From positions 1-64,000 of the forward strand of contig NZ_WIDL01000010.1 of assembly GCF_009496535.1 (NCBI RefSeq): DNA of 64,000 bases, written 5' to 3'. The stretch is from Stenotrophomonas sp. MYb238. GTDB lineage: Bacteria; Pseudomonadota; Gammaproteobacteria; Xanthomonadales; Xanthomonadaceae. Below the pieces are notes generated by a model. The model was not told where the DNA came from. It worked only from the letters and a program-made list of their open reading frames with translations, and searched no databases. A program made the position numbers and the translations under genes. Shown here in pieces: positions 17,416 to 28,198 of the stretch (its first letter is position 1; each line of letters opens with the position of its first letter).

Positions 17416-18336
17416 TCAATGCGGGTGGCGTTCCGTCGCGTAGGGGTCGCCCTCGCCGCTGCCGGGCGGGCGCAGCGTATAGCGCTTGTAGGTCCACTGG
17501 TACTGCGCCGGGTCGCGCCGGGCGATGCGCTCGATGCCGGCGTTCAGCGCGCCGGCGGCGACCAGCGGGTCGGGATCTGCGATCCGCGCCGACGCCGGCT
17601 CAACGTGCAGGGCGAATTCGATGTCCGGGCCGGTCCGCTCGCACCAAGCATGGAGCACGGTGGCGCCGGTGCGCTCGGCCAGGCGGTTGACCAGGGTCAT
17701 GGTCAGCGCCTGCACGCCGAAGAAGGGGACGAACACGCCATCGCCGTTCTTCGGCTGCTGGTCGGGCAGGATGCCGACCGCGCCGCCTTCCTTGAGCACC
17801 TTGAACAGCTGCCGCACCGCCGGGCCTTCGGCCCGCACCTGGCGCACGTTGTCGCCGCCGCGCACCAGCTGCAGGAATTCATCGCCGGCCGGATTCTCCG
17901 GCGGCGCGTAGACGATGGCGATCGGTCCGCGCGAGGCCAGCCACTGGTTCAGCAGTTCCCAGTTGCCGTAATGCGGGGCGACCACGATTACGCCCTTGCC
18001 GGCGGCCAGCGCCGCGTCGTACAGGTCCTGCCCGTGGCGCTCGCGCAGGTGGCCGGCCAGGTTGGTGGCCGGATCGTGGGTCCACAGGTACAGGGTCTCC
18101 ATCGCCTGGCGGGCGGTGGCGCGCAGTACGTCGCGGTGCAGGCCGGCACGCTGCGCGGCGGGCAGTTCCGGGAAGGCCAGTTCGAGATTGCGGCGCGTCA
18201 CCCGGCTCTCGCGGGCGTCCAGGCGCTGCCACAGGCGGGCCAGGGCGTCGGCCAGGGTCCGCTGCCAGGACCAGGGCAGCCGGGTCAGGGCGGTGGCGAG
18301 ACGGTGGTACAGCTTGGCGGCGCGTTCCGGTTTCAT
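17416..18336 (-). CDS. LpxL/HtrB-family lysophospholipid acyltransferase
   Basis: This 306-aa protein belongs to the late lipid A acyltransferase family, which adds secondary acyl chains from acyl-ACP to Kdo2-lipid IVA at the inner membrane. The catalytic HX4E motif is HYGNWE near residue 122, and AVGILPDQQPKNGDGVFVPFFG is a second family block. No strong N-terminal membrane helix is visible, somewhat unlike E. coli LpxL. Whether it acts on lipid A or another lipid cannot be told. The start MKPERAAKLYHR fits homologues. Confidence 0.87.
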   Translation of the reverse strand: MKPERAAKLYHRLATALTRLPWSWQRTLADALARLWQRLDARESRVTRRNLELAFPELPAAQRAGLHRDVLRATARQAMETLYLWTHDPATNLAGHLRERHGQDLYDAALAAGKGVIVVAPHYGNWELLNQWLASRGPIAIVYAPPENPAGDEFLQLVRGGDNVRQVRAEGPAVRQLFKVLKEGGAVGILPDQQPKNGDGVFVPFFGVQALTMTLVNRLAERTGATVLHAWCERTGPDIEFALHVEPASARIADPDPLVAAGALNAGIERIARRDPAQYQWTYKRYTLRPPGSGEGDPYATERHPH

Positions 18337-18452
18337 CCGGGCAAGTTTAGTACGCCGGGGCGGACGGCTTCCCGGCGCATCCGCCCGCGGGTGCCGACCG
18401 GATACGGCGTCCCCGGTATATGGTGCGGCCTTCCATCCCTGCAGGAGTGCCC

Positions 18453-18893
18453 ATGCTTTCCCTCATCCAGCGCGTCGCCCAGGCTTCGGTCACGGTGGAA
18501 GGGGAGGTGGTCGGCAAGATCGGCCCGGGCCTGCTGGCGCTGGTCGGGGTGGAGCCGGGCGATGACGAGGCCGGCTTGGCGCGCATGGCCGATCGCCTGC
18601 TCGGTTATCGTGTTTTCGCCGACGATGCCGGCAAAATGAACCGTTCGTTGCGCGATACCGAGGGCGGCCTGCTGCTGGTCAGCCAGTTCACCCTGGCCGC
18701 CGATACCCGCTCGGGCATGCGCCCGAGCTTCACCAGCGCGGCGCCGCCGGCCGAGGCTGAACGGCTTTTCAACCGTCTAGTGGCGATCTGCCGCGAAAAG
18801 CATGCCCAAGGGGTGGAAACCGGCCGCTTCGGGGCCCATATGATCGTCAGCCTGGTCAACGATGGACCGGTGACCTTCCTGCTCAGACCCTGA
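18453..18893 (+). CDS. dtd: D-aminoacyl-tRNA deacylase
   Basis: Dtd hydrolyses D-amino acids (and Gly from tRNA-Ala) mischarged on tRNAs. The 146-aa protein starts [20 protein letters not shown], with [17 protein letters not shown] forming the active-site strand and a C-terminal NDGPVTFLL carrying the Gly-cisPro motif that gives chiral selection. AGGAG lies 6 nt before the ATG at 18453, deciding against the longer frame from 18420. Confidence 0.95.
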   Translation: MLSLIQRVAQASVTVEGEVVGKIGPGLLALVGVEPGDDEAGLARMADRLLGYRVFADDAGKMNRSLRDTEGGLLLVSQFTLAADTRSGMRPSFTSAAPPAEAERLFNRLVAICREKHAQGVETGRFGAHMIVSLVNDGPVTFLLRP

Positions 18894-18933
18894 CGCGCCG
18901 TGAAACCACCGCCCGGCAAGCGTTATGCTGCGC

Positions 18934-18942
18934 TGGTATAAT
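18934..18942 (+). promoter_or_regulatory. rpoD promoter, extended -10
   Basis: TGGTATAAT includes a perfect TATAAT (18937-18942) with the TGn extension, 45 nt before the rpoD ATG. No good -35 is seen 17 nt upstream, as expected for an extended -10 promoter read by the housekeeping sigma factor. Confidence 0.7.
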
Positions 18943-18986
18943 AGTAGGTTCTCTATCTTTCCCCACGCCGGTGGCGCGAGCACTAC

Positions 18987-20840
<1,854 letters not shown>

Positions 20841-20872
20841 CCGTTCCGCAGCGCCATCGCGGTACGGAAGAG

Positions 20873-20898
20873 AGGCCCCGCATCGCGGGGCCTTTTTG
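20873..20898 (+). terminator. Intrinsic terminator of rpoD
   Basis: A 9-bp stem aggccccgc/gcggggcct with loop atc is followed by TTTTTGTTTTG, 32 nt after the rpoD stop. This is a textbook rho-independent terminator. Confidence 0.92.
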
Positions 20899-20981
20899 TT
20901 TTGCGGTGCCGCGCCATCCCCTGCGGCGACGGCGGGTGGTATTTTCGACGCCTGCATTGGATCGGTCCAAAGGGGCAGGCG

Positions 20982-23315
20982 ATGGCGGTCGGACAGGCGA
21001 AGTGGATGATGGCGCTGGTGCTGCTGGCGGGCACCGCGGTGGCGGGCGAGAGCGTCGGCGAGCGCGCGGTGGCGGCGGTCGATCCGTTCATCGGCACCGG
21101 CGGCGAGGGCCACACCTATCCGGGGGCGACGGTGCCGCACGGCATGATCCAGCTCAGCCCTGACACCCAGATCAGGTCGCGCAAGGACGGCTACGGCTGG
21201 GCGGCCGGCTACCGCCACGACGACACCACCATCGCCGGCTTCTCGCACACCCACTTCTCCGGCACCGGCCATTCCGACCTCGGCGACGTGCTGCTGATGC
21301 CGATCGCCGGCGAGGTGAAGTACGAGCGCGGCGACATCGGCAAACCCGGCAGCGGCTACACCTCGCGCTTCCGCCACGAGGACGAGACGGCGCAGCCGGG
21401 CTATTACGCCGTCACCCTCGACGATTACGGCGTGCGCGCCGAACTGACCGCCAGCGCGCGCGTCGGCATGCACCGCTACGCCTTTCCCGCGAACCAACCG
21501 GCGCATGTGCTGATCGACCTGCGCACCAGCATGTACGACTACCCGGGCAAGATCCTGTGGTCGCGCCTGCGGCTGCGCGCGGACGGCACCGTGACCGGCT
21601 TCCGCGAAACACGCGGCTGGGCGCCCGGCCGCCAGCTGTATTTCGCCATGCGCTTCTCGCGGCCCGTCCGCGGGCATGCCTTCCACGACACCGAGACCGA
21701 CGTCGTCTACCGCGGCTTCCCGCCGCCGGCGGAGAAGGCCCCCGGCGCACGTGCGCAGATCGAAGGACGGCAGCTCGTCGGCAGTTTCGATTTCGGCGCG
21801 GACGGGCGCGAGCCGCTGCTGGTGAAGGTGTCGATCTCGCCGGTCAGCGAGGACAACGCCCTCGCCAACCTCGACGCCGAAGCGCCCGGCTGGGACTTCG
21901 ACGGCATGCGCGCCGCCGCAAGTGCGCAGTGGGTGCAGGCATTGGCTGCAGTGGACGTGGACGCGCCGCCGGCGCAGCGCACCGGTTTCTACACCGCGCT
22001 GTACCACAGCATGCTCGGCCCGACGCTGTTCATGGACAGCGATGGCCGCTACCGCGGCCCGGACAATGCCGTGCACCAGGCAAAGGGCTGGACCAACTAC
22101 TCGACCTTCTCGCTGTGGGACACCTACCGTGCGCTGCATCCGCTGATGACCCTGCTGCAGCCGCCGCAGCGCAGCAGCGACATGGTCAACTCGCTGCTGG
22201 CTGCGCGCCGCGAAAGCCCGTACGGCATCCTGCCGGTGTGGTCGTTCCACGGCCTGGAGACGTGGTGCATGATCGGCTACCACGGCGTACCGGTAATCGC
22301 CGATGCCTACATGAAGGGCATCGGCGGCTTCGACGCGGACGAGGCGCTGCAGGCGATGGTCGCCAGCGCCGACTACGGCCCCTACGATGGCATCGCCGAG
22401 TACCGCGAACTCGGCTGGGTGCCGATCGACGAGGAAGGTGAGGCGGCGAGCAAGACGCTGGAATACGCCTACGACGACTGGAGCATCGCGCGCATGGCCA
22501 AGGCGATGGGGCGCGACGACATCGCTGCGGAATTCGCGAAGCGCTCCGGCAACTGGAAACACGCCTTCGATCCGTCCACCGGCTTCATGCGCGCCCGCAG
22601 GCGCGACGGCAGCTTCCGCGAACCGTTCGATCCCGCCGCCAGCGGCTACGGCAGCGACTACACCGAAGGCAATGCATGGCAGTACTCGTGGTACGTGCCG
22701 CAGGACGTGGCCGGCTTGGCCGCCGCGCACGGCGGCGCGGACAAGCTGCTGCAGCGGCTCGACCAGGTGTTCGAGGCGAAGGTGGATCCGGCGGTGTTCG
22801 AGCACATGGAAGACATCACCGGCCTGATCGGCTGGTACGCGCATGGCAACGAACCCAGCCACCACGTCGCCTATCTCTACGCCTACGCCGGCCAGCCGTG
22901 GCGTACACAGGCGCGGCTCAAGCGGATCATGGACACCCAGTACGCGCCGCGCCCGGACGGACTGGCCGGCAACGACGACCTGGGCCAGATGTCGGCGTGG
23001 TACGTGTTCACCGCGCTGGGGTTCTACCCGGTCACGCCGGGCAGCAACGAATACATCATCGGCCGCCCGTTCCTGCCGCGCGCCACCTTGAACCTGCCCA
23101 ACGGCAAGCGTTTCACCATCGTCGCCGACGGCTTGGACGACGCCCATCCCTACATCGGCGGCGCCACCCTCGACGGCAAGCCGCTGGACCGCGCGTTCCT
23201 GCGTCACGAGCAGATCATGGCCGGTGGCGAACTGCGCTTCATCATGCAGGCCGAACCCAACCGCGAATGGGGCACGCGCCCCGACGCGAGGCCGTACTCG
23301 CAGTCGACGCACTGA
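20982..23315 (+). CDS. Secreted GH92 family alpha-mannosidase
   Basis: The 777-aa protein has a Sec signal peptide ([22 protein letters not shown]). The mature part opens with [30 protein letters not shown], spanning the N-terminal beta-sandwich, then [20 protein letters not shown]. The catalytic (alpha/alpha)6 barrel follows, including [33 protein letters not shown], and [24 protein letters not shown]92 enzymes are calcium-dependent exo-alpha-mannosidases acting on alpha-1,2/1,3/1,4 or 1,6 linkages; the linkage here is not predictable. The ATG at 20982 has AAAGGGG upstream. No other mannan-utilisation gene is adjacent. Confidence 0.95.
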   Translation: MAVGQAKWMMALVLLAGTAVAGESVGERAVAAVDPFIGTGGEGHTYPGATVPHGMIQLSPDTQIRSRKDGYGWAAGYRHDDTTIAGFSHTHFSGTGHSDLGDVLLMPIAGEVKYERGDIGKPGSGYTSRFRHEDETAQPGYYAVTLDDYGVRAELTASARVGMHRYAFPANQPAHVLIDLRTSMYDYPGKILWSRLRLRADGTVTGFRETRGWAPGRQLYFAMRFSRPVRGHAFHDTETDVVYRGFPPPAEKAPGARAQIEGRQLVGSFDFGADGREPLLVKVSISPVSEDNALANLDAEAPGWDFDGMRAAASAQWVQALAAVDVDAPPAQRTGFYTALYHSMLGPTLFMDSDGRYRGPDNAVHQAKGWTNYSTFSLWDTYRALHPLMTLLQPPQRSSDMVNSLLAARRESPYGILPVWSFHGLETWCMIGYHGVPVIADAYMKGIGGFDADEALQAMVASADYGPYDGIAEYRELGWVPIDEEGEAASKTLEYAYDDWSIARMAKAMGRDDIAAEFAKRSGNWKHAFDPSTGFMRARRRDGSFREPFDPAASGYGSDYTEGNAWQYSWYVPQDVAGLAAAHGGADKLLQRLDQVFEAKVDPAVFEHMEDITGLIGWYAHGNEPSHHVAYLYAYAGQPWRTQARLKRIMDTQYAPRPDGLAGNDDLGQMSAWYVFTALGFYPVTPGSNEYIIGRPFLPRATLNLPNGKRFTIVADGLDDAHPYIGGATLDGKPLDRAFLRHEQIMAGGELRFIMQAEPNREWGTRPDARPYSQSTH

Positions 23316-23365
23316 CGCGCCTGCGAGGGCGGAACCGGGCGGTGGCCGCCCGCGCCGGCCTCCAC

Positions 23366-23371
23366 TACACT
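23366..23371 (+). promoter_or_regulatory. Candidate -10 of the tRNA gene
   Basis: TACACT lies 15 nt before the mature 5' end of tRNA-Ile2, at a usual distance for a tRNA promoter. The -35 candidate is poor. Confidence 0.35.
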
Positions 23372-23385
23372 TGCGCACCGGCAGC

Positions 23386-23461
23386 GGGCCTATAGCTCAA
23401 CGGTTAGAGCAGAGGACTCATAATCCTTTGGTTCCAGGTTCGAATCCTGGTGGGCCCACCA
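23386..23461 (+). tRNA. tRNA-Ile2 (anticodon CAU, lysidine-modified)
   Basis: This 76-nt cloverleaf has acceptor stem GGGCCTA/TGGGCCC, D-loop TAGCTCAACGGTTAGAGC, anticodon loop ACTCATAATC with CAT, T-arm GGTTCGAATCC and an encoded CCA. The anticodon CAT occurs in initiator Met, elongator Met and Ile2. The body resembles E. coli ileX (AGAGCAG..GACTCATAATC), so tRNA-Ile2, which reads AUA after TilS adds lysidine, is the best call; elongator Met is the alternative. Confidence 0.88.
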
Positions 23462-23779
23462 TATGTATCAGCGGCTTGTGGCGGTTTCCTGCCCTTGCCG
23501 CGATGACTGCAAAATTCTTTGGTGTCCGTTTCGTTTTCTCGAAACGCGCAAACCTCGGCCGCGATCCAAGCTTGGATCGCGCTCATCAGCCAGAGGACCG
23601 CTTGCCGACATTGATCTGCCGGGGAAAGATCTTCTCCCAGATGCAGCGGGGAACCTGTGCGGCAAGAATGTTCGGGGCGTCGAGTGGACTCGGTCCGAAC
23701 GAGACGAGGTAGTAGCCGTTACACGACAATGCAAAGCCAGCCCCCGCGGGGAGGGCTGGCTACCGAGCTATAGGGAATT
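23462..23779. other. AT-richer intergenic patch after the tRNA
   Basis: No convincing gene is seen on either strand in these ~320 nt. Base composition is visibly less GC-rich than the surroundings. It holds a 7-bp stem hairpin (cgtttcg/cgaaacg, 23527-23546), a perfect 22-bp palindrome at 23560-23581 (centre AAGCTT) and a terminator-like hairpin at 23735-23761. No second copy of the tRNA 3' end is visible nearby, so an attachment-site scar is not shown. Confidence 0.6.
23735..23761 (-). terminator. Hairpin downstream of the Cys-rich peptide gene
   Basis: A 9-bp stem (agccagccc/gggctggct) lies 18 nt past the minus-strand stop at 23780. The following minus-strand bases are TTTGCATT, a weak T-tract. 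Confidence 0.5.
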
Positions 23780-23983
23780 TCAGGGGATGACACACCCTGA
23801 GCCTCTCATGCATCGAGAGTAGAGGCCATAGCAGTAGACATCGGTGTGTCCTTTGGCCAGGCAGTTCTGGTAGTTCGTAAAGCAGACATCACACGGCGTG
23901 TTGTCTTGAGCGGTTGCGGCTCCGATGCCAAGAGTCAGACCGAGGGTTGCGATAGCAGTAGCCAGCTTGAGCCGAATCTTCAT
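23780..23983 (-). CDS. Small secreted cysteine-rich protein, unknown
   Basis: This 67-aa product has a clear Sec signal peptide (MKIRLKLATAIATLGLTLGI, cleavage after ATA-Q near residue 25). The mature peptide of about 42 residues has six Cys in the pattern C-x2-C-x6-C-x9-C-x6-C-x5-C, suggesting three disulfides in the periplasm or outside. AGAGGAA lies upstream of the ATG. Codon use (ACT, CTT, TCT, AGA) is unlike the GC-biased neighbours, suggesting acquisition. No family recognised; a small binding or toxin-like peptide is only a guess. Confidence 0.65.
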   Translation of the reverse strand: MKIRLKLATAIATLGLTLGIGAATAQDNTPCDVCFTNYQNCLAKGHTDVYCYGLYSRCMRGSGCVIP

Positions 23984-24095
23984 GCCATTCCTCTATTGTT
24001 TGCCCTTCAATGGGCAGCCGTGACGCTACACATGCCTCCAGGGCCATTCAATGTGCGCTGCCGCAACCGGTGGAGATGGCGGGGCTTACCCAGCC

Positions 24096-24386
24096 TCACT
24101 CCGCCGACGGCTGTTCCGACGCGGCCTGCTCGCGGGCCAGCGTGGTGAGCAGGCGCACGTGCTGCTTGGCCCAGCGCGCGCCCCAGCGCATGCCGGCGCT
24201 GGCCGAACGGACGGCGATGATCGGCAACGGGCGCGAAGGCTCGTGCAGGTACACCTCGACGATCCATCCCTGGTGCCGCCGGCAGATCTCCAGCACCCGC
24301 ACGCCGCCCAGGCACAGGCGTTTCCGCTCGGGCTCCTCGACCCAGTGGAAGGGCGGAGGCAGGCGGCTCGGGACGGCTTTGGGCAT
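24096..24386 (-). CDS. Hypothetical protein, 96 aa
   Basis: The product starts MPKAVPSRLPPPFHWVEEPE and ends EQAASEQPSAE. AAGGAG sits 7 nt before the ATG, strongly supporting the start. The central part (KRLCLGGVRVLEICRRHQGWIVEVYLHE) looks like beta-strands, followed by a basic helical region (MRWGARWAKQHVRLLTTLAREQA). No signal peptide or membrane segment is seen. I do not recognise a family. Confidence 0.65.
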   Translation of the reverse strand: MPKAVPSRLPPPFHWVEEPERKRLCLGGVRVLEICRRHQGWIVEVYLHEPSRPLPIIAVRSASAGMRWGARWAKQHVRLLTTLAREQAASEQPSAE

Positions 24387-24577
24387 GGAAGGCTCCTTGT
24401 ATGTCTGCCGGACGGAATCCCAGCGTTTCGTCCGGACCGGTTTGCAGGGTAACGACAGCGCGACCCTCGGATTGCTTCGGCCGAGCCCGTATCGCGCAGC
24501 CTTCTTGTGCGCGGTCGATCGCGTGGTCGCGCCGATGTCGCGGCGTGGGTCACGAACGGCGCTGTGGGACGCGCGCG

Positions 24578-24808
24578 TCAGCTGACGACCAGCACCCAGG
24601 ACGCGTTCGAATCGTTGAACCGGTAACGCAAGCCTTCGTGGTCGATCTGGCGCGCGAGATTGCCGTGCTCGTCCACCAGGACATGCACGTCGACGAGCAC
24701 GCCGGGCCGGCCATTGACCGCGCGGCTGACCAGCGTTTCCAGCGGAACCTGTTCGGTGGCCAGCACGGTGACGGCGCGCCGCTCCTGGCCGGGTCCCTGC
24801 AGGAACAT
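24578..24808 (-). CDS. Hypothetical protein, 76 aa
   Basis: The 76-aa product starts MFLQGPGQERRAVTVLATEQ. It looks like a small beta-rich domain (GVLVDVHVLVDEHGNLARQID, then LRYRFNDSNASWVLVV). A GAAAGAAG motif precedes the ATG by about 6 nt; an in-frame ATG at 24883 is possible but lacks support. About 190 nt separate it from the next gene on the same strand. No family recognised. Confidence 0.5.
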   Translation of the reverse strand: MFLQGPGQERRAVTVLATEQVPLETLVSRAVNGRPGVLVDVHVLVDEHGNLARQIDHEGLRYRFNDSNASWVLVVS

Positions 24809-25504
24809 GTTCACTTCTTTCAAGACCGCTCTCCTTGACGATGGTCCTACGGGGTGGAGCAACGACTCCGCTTCCCTTGCCACGCCGGCCAGGCGGCCGC
24901 GTCACGCCGGTCTCGAAGGCGCACCGCTGGAAACCCGGCACCCCTGTGATGGGTGCGGGTGTCGCATGTGTCCTGTCTCGACGCGCACCGGTCCCGCGCG
25001 GGCGTCCCCGGACGTGCCCGTGGAGGTCGGTGGCGGTTCCCGGTTGCCGTTGCCGGCGGTGGGCTTCTGGCCTGGCGCTTGCTTGTGCAGGCAGCGCGCA
25101 GGTCGCAGGGATGCTTCATCCTGCCGACGAGGTATACACCGGATGAAGTTAAGAGAAAGGGATGAACGCGGAACCCGTGGCGCGGTGCGCGTGCGCGGCG
25201 ATCTGCGCCTGCGCGGTGCTGCAGTGCGGAATGCGCGAGGGTGCGGACCGGCTCAGGGTAGCGGGCCGGAACGGTGCGTAGAATCGTGGCGTTCCGCGGG
25301 TCATGGCTGCCGCATATATGGTTGTGGTGCGGCAGGGGGCCGTTCGTGATGCGCGTCGCCGGGGGCGTTGCTGCCGGCGGCAATCAGGGGACCGGATACA
25401 GGACATGGGCCGTATGGACGATGGTGGGGCGATGGCGGATCGGGCAACCATGACGGCGGCGGGAAACCGGCGGCGTGCCGTGGCCGCTGCCCGGGGATGC
25501 GTGC
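24809..25504. other. Intergenic region, ~700 nt, no gene recognised
   Basis: Frames open on both strands here but their translations are low-complexity Arg/Pro/Ala runs without domain character. A TAGAAT box at 25277-25282 and a TATACAC near 25132 are weak promoter candidates for the downstream c-di-GMP gene. I looked for a GEMM-type c-di-GMP riboswitch and did not see one. Confidence 0.5.
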
Positions 25505-28192
25505 ATGCAGCGTGAGCGCCCCGCCGCACCTGGCGACGGCGGCGTGCCGCGCTACATGTTCACCACGCCGCTCTGGGCCGTGCTGGTGCTGGTATCGGGC
25601 CTGCTGCTGACGGCGTGGATGGCGTGGGGCGAGTGGAAGAGCGAGCGCGACCGCGTGCAGTCCCTGCAGCGGTCGCTGGCCGACGCGGCGCCTGCGCGCC
25701 TGCGCGAACCGCTGGCCGGCGCCGCGCTGGGACTGCGCGCCATGCAGACCGTGCTGCTGGCCGGTACGGAGCAACTGGACCAGGCCACCTTCGACAGCTA
25801 CCAGCGCAACCTGCGCTCGCAGGAATGGATCCACGGCTACGTGCTGATCGCCTTCGCGCAGCGGCGCGGCAACGCCGGCGACGACAGTGAGGCCACCTAC
25901 CGCTACCAGTACGTCGCGCCGCTGGGCGGGAACGAGGTGCTGGTGGGCTTCGACATCGCCCGGCAGCCGGAGAACATGGAAGCGCTGCGGCGCGCGCGCG
26001 ATGCCGACGCGCCGGCCATGTCCGCGCCGTTCCCGTTGCTGCAGTTCCGCGGCCAGCAGGGAGCGAGCGACATGGGCATCACCGTGCGGCTGCCCGCCTA
26101 CGCGGCGGGCGCCATGCCGGCCACGGTGAACGAACGGCGCGCGCGCGAACTGGGGGCGCTGGCGGTCAGCGTGCGCCTGGAGCCGATGGTGCGCGAGGCG
26201 CTGTATGGAAGGATCCTGGACTACATGGACGTGGACATCCGCGACCTGGGCGCGCTGCCCGCGCACGCGCGGGTGTTCGCCAGCGCGCCGCTGCCGGCCG
26301 ACGCCGGCCAGGTGCAGGTGCGCAGGATGGAGTTCGGCGGCAGGACCTGGGAGCTGCGCCTGTGGCCGCGTACGCCGATGGGCGCGTGGGGGCAGCTGCG
26401 GCTGATCGTCATCGGCGGCAGCTCGATCAGCGTGCTGCTGGCATTGTTCCTGTGGTCGCAGGCGACCCTGCACCGCCGCGCGGTCGAGCTCGGCCGCCGC
26501 ATGAGCGCCCGCTTCGGCGAAAGCGAGGCGCGTTTCCAGGCATTGAACGAGATGCTGCCGGCGCTGGTGCTGGTGGCCGATGCGCGCGACGGGCGCATCA
26601 CCTATGCCAACCGGGCCGCGCGGACGCAGCTGGGCGACGTGGCCGGCGAGCCGCTGGCGGAGCTGTTCGCCGACGCCGCGCTGGGCCGGGCGGCGGTCGC
26701 CGCCACGCTCGGGGAGGGCACGTGGAGCAGCCGGGAGGCGTTCGTGGTGCGTGGCGCTGGCGCTGCGCTCTGGGTGAACGCGTCGCTGGCGATGCTGGAC
26801 ATGGACCACGTACCGCACCTGCTGATGGTGGCCGGCGACACCAGCGCGCAGCGCGAGATGACCGAGCGGTTGCGCTACCAGGCCGCGCACGACGAGCTCA
26901 CCGGGCTGTGCAACCGCCGCGAGTTCGAGCGCTGCCTGCGCCAGGCCCTGGCCGACGGCAGCGACGACGCCGGCGCCAGGCCGTTCGCGTTGATGTACAT
27001 CGACCTGGACCAGTTCAAGCTCATCAACGATCTGTCCGGACACACCGCCGGCGACCAACTGCTGGTGCAGCTGTCGCAGGCGATGCGCCACCACATCCGC
27101 GACGGCGACCTGCTGGCGCGCCTGGGCGGCGACGAGTTCGGCCTGCTGGCGTTCGGCGTGGACCGTGAGCAGGCCGACCTGCTGGCCGAGCAGGTGCGCG
27201 CCTGCATCGAACGTTCGACCTTCTGCTGGCTGGGACGCAGCTACACGGTGAGCGCCAGCATCGGCCTGGTGCTGGTCGACCGCCACGGCTGCACGCTGAA
27301 GGACCTGCTGGCGTGGGCGGACAGCGCCTGTTACCAGGCCAAGGAGGACGGCCGCAACCGCGTGTGCGTGTACCGCGACGACGCCGACGCCACCCGCCGC
27401 ATGGGCGAGATGGAATGGGCCAGCCACCTGCGCCGGGCGCTGGAACAGGACCGCCTGCTGCTGGACTACCAGGAGATCGTGCCGCTGTCGGCCGGCGCCA
27501 ACCCGGTCACGCGCGTGGAACTGCTGCTGCGCATGCGCGCCGACGACGGCAGCGTGATCGCGCCGGGCGTGTTCCTGGTGGCGGCCGAGCGCTACGGGCT
27601 GATGCCCGCGGTGGACCGCTGGGTGATCCGCACCGCGCTGGCCAACTTCGCCCACCTGCATCCCTGCGGCGACCGCCTGCAGAGCTGCGCCATCAACCTG
27701 TCCGGCGCCAGCCTGGAGGACGAGGGACTGGCCGATTTCATCCTCGACGCCATCGCCCGCCATGGCGTGCCGCCGCAGCGGCTGTGCCTGGAGATCACCG
27801 AGACCGTGGCGGTGCGCGACCTGCTGCGCGTGGTGCGGGTGATCGAACGGCTGCGCGCGGTTGGCTGCCGCATCGCGCTGGACGATTTCGGCGCCGGCAT
27901 GGCCTCGTTCGGTTACCTGAAGAACCTGCCGGTGGACGTGATCAAGATCGACGGCAGTTTCGTGCGCGACCTCGGCCGCGATCCGATGAGCCGGACCATC
28001 GTCGATGCCGTCACCCGCATCGGCCACCAGCGCGGCGCCAAGGTGGTGGCCGAATGGGTGGACGATCTGCGCACCCTGGACCTGCTGCGCGAGTTGGGCA
28101 TCGACAGCGCGCAGGGCTTCGCCCTGCATCGTCCCGAGCGCGTGGTGTTCCAGCGCGGGGATGCGGAGCGGCCGGAAGGGCGCGGCGCCTAG
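25505..28192 (+). CDS. CHASE-PAS-GGDEF-EAL cyclic di-GMP enzyme
   Basis: This ~895-aa inner-membrane protein has a first membrane helix (about 21-38), a periplasmic CHASE sensor domain (about 45-285), a second helix (about 302-325) and a PAS domain (about 340-450). The GGDEF domain has an intact active site (RLGGDEFG, 541-545) and an intact inhibitory I-site (RDGD at 532-535, five residues before). The EAL-type domain reads ELLLR near 672 in place of EALLR, but keeps INLSG, LEITE, DDFGAG, KIDGSF, AEWV and QGF, so phosphodiesterase activity is possible. GGGGA lies upstream of the ATG at 25505; ATG 25556 is an alternative. It likely makes or degrades c-di-GMP in response to a periplasmic signal. 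Confidence 0.92.
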   Translation: MQRERPAAPGDGGVPRYMFTTPLWAVLVLVSGLLLTAWMAWGEWKSERDRVQSLQRSLADAAPARLREPLAGAALGLRAMQTVLLAGTEQLDQATFDSYQRNLRSQEWIHGYVLIAFAQRRGNAGDDSEATYRYQYVAPLGGNEVLVGFDIARQPENMEALRRARDADAPAMSAPFPLLQFRGQQGASDMGITVRLPAYAAGAMPATVNERRARELGALAVSVRLEPMVREALYGRILDYMDVDIRDLGALPAHARVFASAPLPADAGQVQVRRMEFGGRTWELRLWPRTPMGAWGQLRLIVIGGSSISVLLALFLWSQATLHRRAVELGRRMSARFGESEARFQALNEMLPALVLVADARDGRITYANRAARTQLGDVAGEPLAELFADAALGRAAVAATLGEGTWSSREAFVVRGAGAALWVNASLAMLDMDHVPHLLMVAGDTSAQREMTERLRYQAAHDELTGLCNRREFERCLRQALADGSDDAGARPFALMYIDLDQFKLINDLSGHTAGDQLLVQLSQAMRHHIRDGDLLARLGGDEFGLLAFGVDREQADLLAEQVRACIERSTFCWLGRSYTVSASIGLVLVDRHGCTLKDLLAWADSACYQAKEDGRNRVCVYRDDADATRRMGEMEWASHLRRALEQDRLLLDYQEIVPLSAGANPVTRVELLLRMRADDGSVIAPGVFLVAAERYGLMPAVDRWVIRTALANFAHLHPCGDRLQSCAINLSGASLEDEGLADFILDAIARHGVPPQRLCLEITETVAVRDLLRVVRVIERLRAVGCRIALDDFGAGMASFGYLKNLPVDVIKIDGSFVRDLGRDPMSRTIVDAVTRIGHQRGAKVVAEWVDDLRTLDLLRELGIDSAQGFALHRPERVVFQRGDAERPEGRGA

Positions 28193-28198
28193 CGCCGG

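Noticed and set aside
23386-23461. Initiator or elongator tRNA-Met for the CAU anticodon
   Set aside because: The body, anticodon loop and stem match tRNA-Ile2 better; the initiator has a distinct C1-A72 mismatch and GGG/CCC anticodon stem pairs, not seen here.
23404-23734. Small ORFs after the tRNA
   Set aside because: They overlap the tRNA or have no ribosome-binding site and no similarity in style to real proteins.
24809-25504. A GEMM-type c-di-GMP riboswitch or a small gene before the GGDEF-EAL protein
   Set aside because: I could not find the conserved riboswitch core, and the frames are low-complexity Arg/Pro runs.
25505-28192. Calling the EAL domain of the CHASE protein dead because it reads ELLLR
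   Set aside because: The middle residue of EAL tolerates change and the other catalytic residues are present, so activity cannot be excluded.
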